From NCBI GenBank assembly GCA_025454925.1, contig JALONM010000003.1, positions 1 through 64,000 on the forward strand: 64,000 nt of DNA, written 5' to 3'. The DNA comes from Cytophagaceae bacterium. Its GTDB lineage: Bacteria > Bacteroidota > Bacteroidia > Cytophagales > Cytophagaceae. The notes below the pieces were generated by a model. It was not told the origin of the DNA, did no database searches, and saw nothing but the letters and a program-made list of their open reading frames with translations. Every line of letters starts with the position of its first letter. Position 1 is the first letter of the stretch. Both the position numbers and the translations under genes were made by a program. Positions 59,761 to 64,000 of the stretch are shown here, piece after piece.

Positions 59761-60705
59761 ATGGAAGAAAATATTCCCTCCTCACGGGAGCAGAAAAAAG
59801 GAAGCAACAAAGGTTTGCTCATTGCCTTCATTGCCATTCTTTTCCTGATAAACTGTGTTCAATTCTTTCTTTATTTTAGAGGAGAACAAAAAATTGAAGA
59901 GCAATCGCTCATTATTGATGCAAACAAAAAGAGAATTGATTCTCTTACCACAGAGTTGGATAAAGCGATTGCTGATTTGAAAATCAAACAAGAAGAAATT
60001 GCTAAGCTGGGCGGAGATACTACGCGCATGGGCGAATTGATTCGTAAGCTGGAAGAAGACAAGCGCATGGCGGTAGCTTCTGCTGGTTCCTGGCAAACCA
60101 AATACAACAAAATCAAAGATAATATTGATGCTGCCAACCGTTTAAAAGACGATGCAGAACGTGAAGTGGAACGCTTGAAGATTTTGCTGGCGCAACAAGA
60201 CACTATTATCACCAATCAAAAGCAAACGATTGTGCTAAGGGAGGACTCTATTCTTAAGTTAACTTCGGTACAAAAGGTGTTGCAGGATAAGGTTGCCATT
60301 GCTTCGGAACTTAAAGCGGAGTCCTTCAAACTTTCTGCCTTCAACGCCAAAGGCAAAGAAGATCCGGAAACACCATTCAAAGCTAAAAGAACTGATAAAA
60401 TTAAGGTATCGTTTAACCTGGCCGAAAATAAGGTTGCGGATAAAGGTGGTCGTGATATTTACATGCGATTGATTGAACCAGGTGGGGCAGCTTTGTTTGA
60501 TCTGGCGAATGGCGGCGGAAGCTTTGTAAATGCCGATGGAAAAGAAATTTTCTTTACCATGAAGCAAAACATTCTGTTTGAAAACAAAGGCCAGAAAGTA
60601 TCTTTTGAGTACAAAAAAGGTGCTCCGTACAAAGTAGGCAAGCATACCATTGAAGTTTGGTGTGAAGGCCGGATGATTGGAACAGGGACTTTTGAAATAA
60701 AATAA
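59761..60705 (+). CDS. Membrane-anchored coiled-coil protein
   Basis: The 314 residues have one transmembrane helix (about 18-40), a long coiled coil (about 42-185: KIEEQSLIIDANKKRIDSLTTELDKAIADLKIKQEEIAKL and onward), and a beta-sandwich C-terminal domain (about 205-314: FNLAENKVADKGGRDIYMRLIEPGGAALF...FEYKKGAPYKVGKHTIEVWCEGRMIGTGTFEIK). Similar proteins occur beside YfhO or gliding-motility genes in Bacteroidota but I do not know the family name. It ends at the terminator at 60720-60755. Confidence 0.75.
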   Translation: MEENIPSSREQKKGSNKGLLIAFIAILFLINCVQFFLYFRGEQKIEEQSLIIDANKKRIDSLTTELDKAIADLKIKQEEIAKLGGDTTRMGELIRKLEEDKRMAVASAGSWQTKYNKIKDNIDAANRLKDDAEREVERLKILLAQQDTIITNQKQTIVLREDSILKLTSVQKVLQDKVAIASELKAESFKLSAFNAKGKEDPETPFKAKRTDKIKVSFNLAENKVADKGGRDIYMRLIEPGGAALFDLANGGGSFVNADGKEIFFTMKQNILFENKGQKVSFEYKKGAPYKVGKHTIEVWCEGRMIGTGTFEIK

Positions 60706-60719
60706 ATCCGTTGAATCCA

Positions 60720-60755
60720 ATAAAAAAGGCCGGTGTTTAACCGGCCTTTTTTATT
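60720..60755. terminator. Rho-independent terminator
   Basis: AAAAAAGGCCGGT pairs with ACCGGCCTTTTTT around GTTTA, 14 bases past the stop at 60705, with A- and T-runs at both ends. Confidence 0.9.
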
Positions 60756-61318
60756 GCTCTAACCCACCATGGATCTTTAAACCCGCTTTTCTCCATAGAC
60801 GTGCATGAGGTAGAAAGCGCATGGATCTGCGTTCCATGGCGGTTACTCCCGAGATAGAAAACCATGAGCTTCGAAAAGATATTCTTCTGTTCGATTGCTT
60901 CTGAACCTTAATTTTTAAAATCGTTCCTCCCTCATGGAAGTTCTTTGGCGAATGGGGTTCGAGGAGGCCTCCGGCCCGGATAGAGTGGAAAGCCCGCGGC
61001 AGGCGACTTCGATTGCGGACCGCCATTGGCGCGGCCTTGAAGCGATAGCCGAATAAGCCGGCCAAATCCTTTTAATCCGGATTAAACTCTAATTTCTCCC
61101 TACAAATTCTTGGCTTATTCCCCGAAATGGTTGTTCTTCTTCCCCAGAGATTTGAGGGTTGAAACCTTATCCTAATAACAAATATCTAATCCTTGGAGGG
61201 TTAACCGGCTTTTCTTCCTAGAAGAATTTCTATGGAGAAATTTGGGTTAAACGCCCCAATAGTGGAATAGAGTCAAATTCTATTATTGAAAAAAGGCGGT
61301 ATAATAGGAAGTCCTGCG
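60756..61318. repeat. 563-base repeat-rich intergenic region with a GC-rich core
   Basis: This holds no credible gene; the reverse frame at 60751-61065 is not supported. It includes copies of the CATGG(A)TCTGCGTTCCATGGC element (60820-60840) and the AGAAGAATTTC element (61220-61250). A GC-rich block at 60961-61065 contains GGAGGCCTCC and a hairpin (GGACCGCC with GGCGCGGCC). A 16-base palindrome, TTTAATCCGGATTAAA, lies at about 61073-61088. Similar GC-rich intergenic elements recur in Bacteroidota genomes as I recall them, but I cannot verify this here. It could be a degenerate mobile repeat or a structured RNA. Confidence 0.5.
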
Positions 61319-61861
61319 TTAGTATGCCAGCAGAGCTTCTGCCTGACGGTGGAGGTATTCCAGGTGTTTGGGGTTGAGGAGTTGCCCCTCCTGCAGTGCT
61401 TTGTCGATGCCTTGGAAGCGCACTTTCTGCGACAAAACCTGTGCCCCGAGGTAGTGCAATACGTCGGTAAAATGACTAAGTGCCAAGGCAGCCCCTAAAT
61501 CGCCGGAGGATATACCCACGAGGGCTGTTTTTTTATTTTTAAAGCTGGAAGGATAATCGAAGCCATCTACGAAGGCCTTGAGCACACCGGGGAAAGATCC
61601 GTTGTATTCGGGGATAATAAACACCAGTTTATCGCAGGACCGTACCTGCTGTATGAACTCGTTGAATACGGGATTTTTGCCATTGTTGGTGTACAAAGCG
61701 GAAACCGTAAAATCGGAAGGCAAACGCGACAGATCGATTAACTGGCTGGGCTGATTTTTTTCCTGCAAGACGCGCTGATAGAGCGCGCTCAACTGCAGAC
61801 TGCGTGATTGTGGGCGGTTGGTTCCTGCGATAATTCCGATCATACTACTATTACTTTCCAT
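61319..61861 (-). CDS. NAD(P)H-dependent FMN reductase
   Basis: The 180 residues have the flavodoxin-like fold with IGIIAGTNRPQSRSLQLSALY (phosphate loop of FMN), LVFIIPEYNGSFPGVLKAFVDGFDY (the conserved PEYN...PG.LKn..D) and ALVGISSGDLGAALAL. It probably reduces quinones, azo compounds or chromate using NAD(P)H, or supplies reduced flavin. The start may be ATG 61861 or the second Met six codons later. It is divergent from ilvE, and two tandem hairpins lie between them. Confidence 0.9.
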   Translation of the reverse strand: MESNSSMIGIIAGTNRPQSRSLQLSALYQRVLQEKNQPSQLIDLSRLPSDFTVSALYTNNGKNPVFNEFIQQVRSCDKLVFIIPEYNGSFPGVLKAFVDGFDYPSSFKNKKTALVGISSGDLGAALALSHFTDVLHYLGAQVLSQKVRFQGIDKALQEGQLLNPKHLEYLHRQAEALLAY

Positions 61862-61911
61862 ACAAATATGAACAAAAAAAGGTGATCTTAGTTCGCGCCT
61901 GGGGTAACATT

Positions 61912-61965
61912 ACGGTTCCCCCTTATCCTTTCTTTGAGGGAACCGTATAATATCTTTTGATATTA
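61912..61965 (+). promoter_or_regulatory. Two tandem hairpins upstream of ilvE
   Basis: ACGGTTCCC (61912-61920) pairs with GGGAACCGT (61938-61946) around a 17-base pyrimidine-rich loop. Then TAATATC (61948-61954) pairs with GATATTA (61959-61965). The second ends 41 bases before the ilvE ATG. They may be a leader element controlling ilvE or an operator. Confidence 0.5.
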
Positions 61966-62006
61966 GAAATAAAGTTCTTTAAATTAGCATTTTGCAACGA
62001 AGGGAT

Positions 62007-63074
62007 ATGAGTTCGAATACCATACGCATTGAGAAAACCACTCAATCAAAAATAGGAAGTACCGATTTTTCCAACCTTGAATTTGGAGCTGTTTATTCTG
62101 ACCACATGTTTGTGGTAGATTTTAAAAATAAAACCTGGGAAAACCCAAAGATTACGCCGTTTCAAAATCTAACCATGTCGCCCGCCTGTTCTGTATTGCA
62201 CTACGGACAAACGGTGTTTGAAGGGATGAAAGCATTTCGCGCAGACAATGGCGATATTTTAATTTTCAGACCGGAGGCGCACTGGAAACGTTTGAACCAA
62301 TCGTGCAAGCGTTTGTGTATGCCGGAGGTTCCCCTGGAACTGTTTATGGAGGGGCTTACCGAATTGGTGAAATTGGACAATCAATGGATTCCTTCGCTGG
62401 AAGGTTGCTCGATGTACATTCGTCCGTTCATGTATGCATCCGATGAATTTATCGGAGTAAAACCTTCTTCCACTTATAAATTTATTATTTTCACTTCGCC
62501 GGTATCAGGCTACTACAAAGGCTCTGTAAAGGTGATCGTGGAAACGGAATTTGTACGCGCTGCGGAAGGCGGAATCGGGTATGCCAAAACCGGTGGAAAT
62601 TATGCAGCGTCTTTGCTTCCGGCAAAGCAAGCGCTGGAAAAAGGATACCATCAGTTGCTATGGACCGACAGCAAAGAGCATAGTTATTTTGAAGAAAGCG
62701 GTACCATGAACCTGATGTTTGTGGTGAACGATACTATTTTAACACCTCCCCTGAGTTCGTCGATATTGGCTGGTGTTACGCGCGATTCCATTTTAACGCT
62801 TGCCAACGATCTGGGATACAAAATTGAAGAACGCCGTATCAGTGTAGCTGAAATTGTAGAAGCACTCGAAAACAAAAAATTGCAAGATGCTTTTGGTACA
62901 GGAACTGCTGCGACCATTACACACATTTCACAAATTCACTGCAATGGCAAAGACTACGAATTGCCTGCCATCAATACCCGTAAAATCAGCAACGCGTTGA
63001 ATGATGCCTTGATGAACATCAAACTGGGTAAAGCCGAAGATAAGTTTGGATGGAATTTTAGAATAAAAAAATAA
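62007..63074 (+). CDS. ilvE: Branched-chain amino-acid aminotransferase
   Basis: IlvE catalyses the last step of leucine, isoleucine and valine synthesis and the first step of their breakdown. The start ATG 62007 (355 residues) has AGGGAT just upstream; a TTG at 61992 is less likely. Features are LHYGQTVFEGMKAFR, IRPFMYASDEFIGV, GGIGYAKTGGNYAASLLPA (PLP lysine), FEESGTMNLMFV and ILAGVTRDSIL with GTGTAATITHI. This is the large, eukaryote-like form (BCAT group). A strong terminator follows at 63083-63110. It differs from the smaller class IV enzyme at 5151-5954. Confidence 0.95.
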   Translation: MSSNTIRIEKTTQSKIGSTDFSNLEFGAVYSDHMFVVDFKNKTWENPKITPFQNLTMSPACSVLHYGQTVFEGMKAFRADNGDILIFRPEAHWKRLNQSCKRLCMPEVPLELFMEGLTELVKLDNQWIPSLEGCSMYIRPFMYASDEFIGVKPSSTYKFIIFTSPVSGYYKGSVKVIVETEFVRAAEGGIGYAKTGGNYAASLLPAKQALEKGYHQLLWTDSKEHSYFEESGTMNLMFVVNDTILTPPLSSSILAGVTRDSILTLANDLGYKIEERRISVAEIVEALENKKLQDAFGTGTAATITHISQIHCNGKDYELPAINTRKISNALNDALMNIKLGKAEDKFGWNFRIKK

Positions 63075-63082
63075 ATGCGCAG

Positions 63083-63110
63083 AGCTGCACCCCGGTGCAG
63101 CTTTTTTTTG
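63083..63110 (+). terminator. Rho-independent terminator of ilvE
   Basis: AGCTGCACC and GGTGCAGCT form a 9-bp stem separated by CC, followed by eight T. It begins nine bases after the ilvE stop. Confidence 0.9.
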
Positions 63111-63151
63111 ATCAAAGCAATCCTCCGGTTACCTCAATTGATGTGAAGCCC

Positions 63152-64000
63152 ATGAAAAACCTGATGTATTTAAATCGCTACTTCTGGCGATACAAATGGC
63201 TTTTGATGGCTGGTGTGGTATGGATTATTTTAAACAACTGGTTTCTGATCAAGCGGGGTCCGTTGGTGCGAGAAGGTACCAATGAAATCGTCCGGTTTCT
63301 GAAAGACGACGGCTACGACAGGAGTTTGTTTTTACAGGCTACCCTGGAGTTAAGTTTGTACATTGTAGGCGCCTCGGTCATTGCAGGCGTATGTTTGTAT
63401 TTTCAGCGCAAATCGTTGATAGGAATGTCGCGCCATATTGAATATGACTTAAAGAACGACATCTATCGCCACTACCAGAAATTGCCTCTTCGATTTTACA
63501 AAAAGAATAATACAGGAGATCTGATGAACCGGATTTCGGAAGATGTAGGCCATGTGCGGCAATACCTGGGACCAAGTCTTATGTACGGCATCAACATGGT
63601 AGTATTGTTCAGCATTGCCATTCATTATATGTGGCAGGTGAGTCCGGTGCTTACCTTGAGCACGCTGTCTCCCCTGCCCTTGCTGGTAGCAGCGATTTAT
63701 CTGGTGCACGCCCGGGTGAACCGGCAATCGGAAGCCATTCAAAAAAGTCAGTCGCGCCTGGCCACGATGGTACAGGAAATTTTTTCGGGAATACGAATTG
63801 TAAAAGCTTTTGCAAAAGAAACACATATACAAACTACATTTTCGTCGGAATCTGATCAGTACCGCAAAGAATCTATAAAACTTAGCAGCATACAAGCCTT
63901 CTTTTTTCCGGTCATTATGTTTTTAATCGGCATGAGCACGGTATTGCTGGTGGGCGTTGGTGGCTACCTGATCATAGAAGGAAAAGACAATTTAAGTTTG
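63152..64000 (+). CDS. ABC transporter, MsbA/lipid-exporter-like, C-terminus cut by window edge
   Basis: An ATG at 63152 opens a frame that runs in register to base 64000 (283 codons) without a stop. It encodes the first membrane domain of a half-size ABC exporter: a helix at about 12-30 and another at about 60-80. KSLIGMSRHIEYDLKNDIYRHYQKLPLRFYKKNNTGDLMNRISEDVGHVRQYLGP is the standard ABC_membrane coupling region. VQEIFSGIRIVKAFAKE marks the next coupling helix. The nucleotide-binding domain is outside the window. MsbA-like proteins export lipid A or drugs. Confidence 0.88.
   Translation, partial: MKNLMYLNRYFWRYKWLLMAGVVWIILNNWFLIKRGPLVREGTNEIVRFLKDDGYDRSLFLQATLELSLYIVGASVIAGVCLYFQRKSLIGMSRHIEYDLKNDIYRHYQKLPLRFYKKNNTGDLMNRISEDVGHVRQYLGPSLMYGINMVVLFSIAIHYMWQVSPVLTLSTLSPLPLLVAAIYLVHARVNRQSEAIQKSQSRLATMVQEIFSGIRIVKAFAKETHIQTTFSSESDQYRKESIKLSSIQAFFFPVIMFLIGMSTVLLVGVGGYLIIEGKDNLSL

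Noticed and set aside
60751-61065. 104-codon reverse frame in the GC-rich intergenic block
   Set aside because: It overlaps the terminator, has Arg-rich random composition, and the region is made of repeats and dyads.
1-64000. tRNA, rRNA, CRISPR or prophage genes
   Set aside because: Visual scan found no cloverleaf with a GTTCRANNC arm, no rRNA conserved blocks, no regular direct-repeat array and no phage structural genes; weak tRNA-like matches in coding sequence were not cloverleaves.

Overview
The window is chromosomal DNA from a member of the Bacteroidota, most likely an environmental Cytophagia-, Chitinophagia- or Flavobacteriia-like organism. The evidence is of several kinds. There is a type A type-IX-secretion (T9SS) sorting domain at 52959-54719 and a PorE-like TPR/propeller/OmpA protein at 44127-46073. 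Families largely confined to this phylum are present (DUF5606, DUF4905, DUF2851, TIGR02757, 7TMR-DISM receptors, YfhO). Two promoters fit the Bacteroidota consensus of TTTG, 19 bases, then TAnnTTTG. Base composition is moderately AT-rich. I found no rRNA, tRNA, CRISPR array, prophage or intact insertion sequence. It reads as ordinary core genome with a few accessory systems.

Layout. 1-5010: three reverse-strand cell-envelope proteins (an FG-GAP/UnbV repeat protein cut by the window edge, a lipoprotein and a charged periplasmic protein). 5151-11132: metabolism and stress, with a class IV aminotransferase, gpsA, a perR-peroxiredoxin operon, a methyltransferase, kdsA and AMP nucleosidase. 11390-16371: a forward run of outer-membrane barrel, short phosphate-binding-like protein, di-heme peroxidase, HAMP/GAF sensor and a MobA-like protein. 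16467-22586: a lipoprotein/bestrophin pair, then a divergent siroheme island (siroheme reductase and uroporphyrinogen-III methyltransferase leftward; DUF4905 and precorrin-2 dehydrogenase rightward). 22637-29870: Xaa-Pro peptidase, a frame-disrupted subtilase coupled to a glycosyltransferase, a greA-HIT-bestrophin-like operon and an aminotransferase. 30083-32375: two small genes and a 7TM receptor that carries a transposase-type zinc-ribbon/helix-turn-helix. 32919-43845: citrate synthase, DUF2400-type protein, DinB-like protein, DUF5606, engB, pth, a sialate esterase, a sirtuin without zinc cysteines and DUF2851. 44127-54719: PorE-like protein, a lipid-linked sugar cassette (ArnT/FlmK-like, flippase-like, ArnC/FlmF2-like, YdjC/NaxD-like), a glycerophosphodiesterase, a rhomboid protease and a T9SS cargo protein. 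54875-64000: lipoprotein, glycosyltransferase with NeuD-like acyltransferase, YfhO with a LysM insert, a coiled-coil protein, an FMN reductase, ilvE and the start of an MsbA-like ABC transporter.

Working together: kdsA, the lipid-linked sugar cassette, the glycosyltransferases, NeuD, YfhO and the MsbA-like transporter all point to lipopolysaccharide or surface-glycan synthesis. The siroheme genes form one functional unit: cofactor synthesis plus the enzyme that needs it. perR and the peroxiredoxin form a peroxide-response operon with a visible promoter and operator. The porin, binding protein, peroxidase and sensor genes look like an envelope sensing module of unknown ligand.

The strongest candidate for an undescribed system is the receptor at 30456-32375. 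It joins a 7TMR-DISM membrane sensor through a coiled coil to an IS1595/ISXO2-type transposase DNA-binding region with no catalytic domain. This suggests a domesticated transposase module used as a signalling output. All assignments come from reading the sequence; no database search was run.
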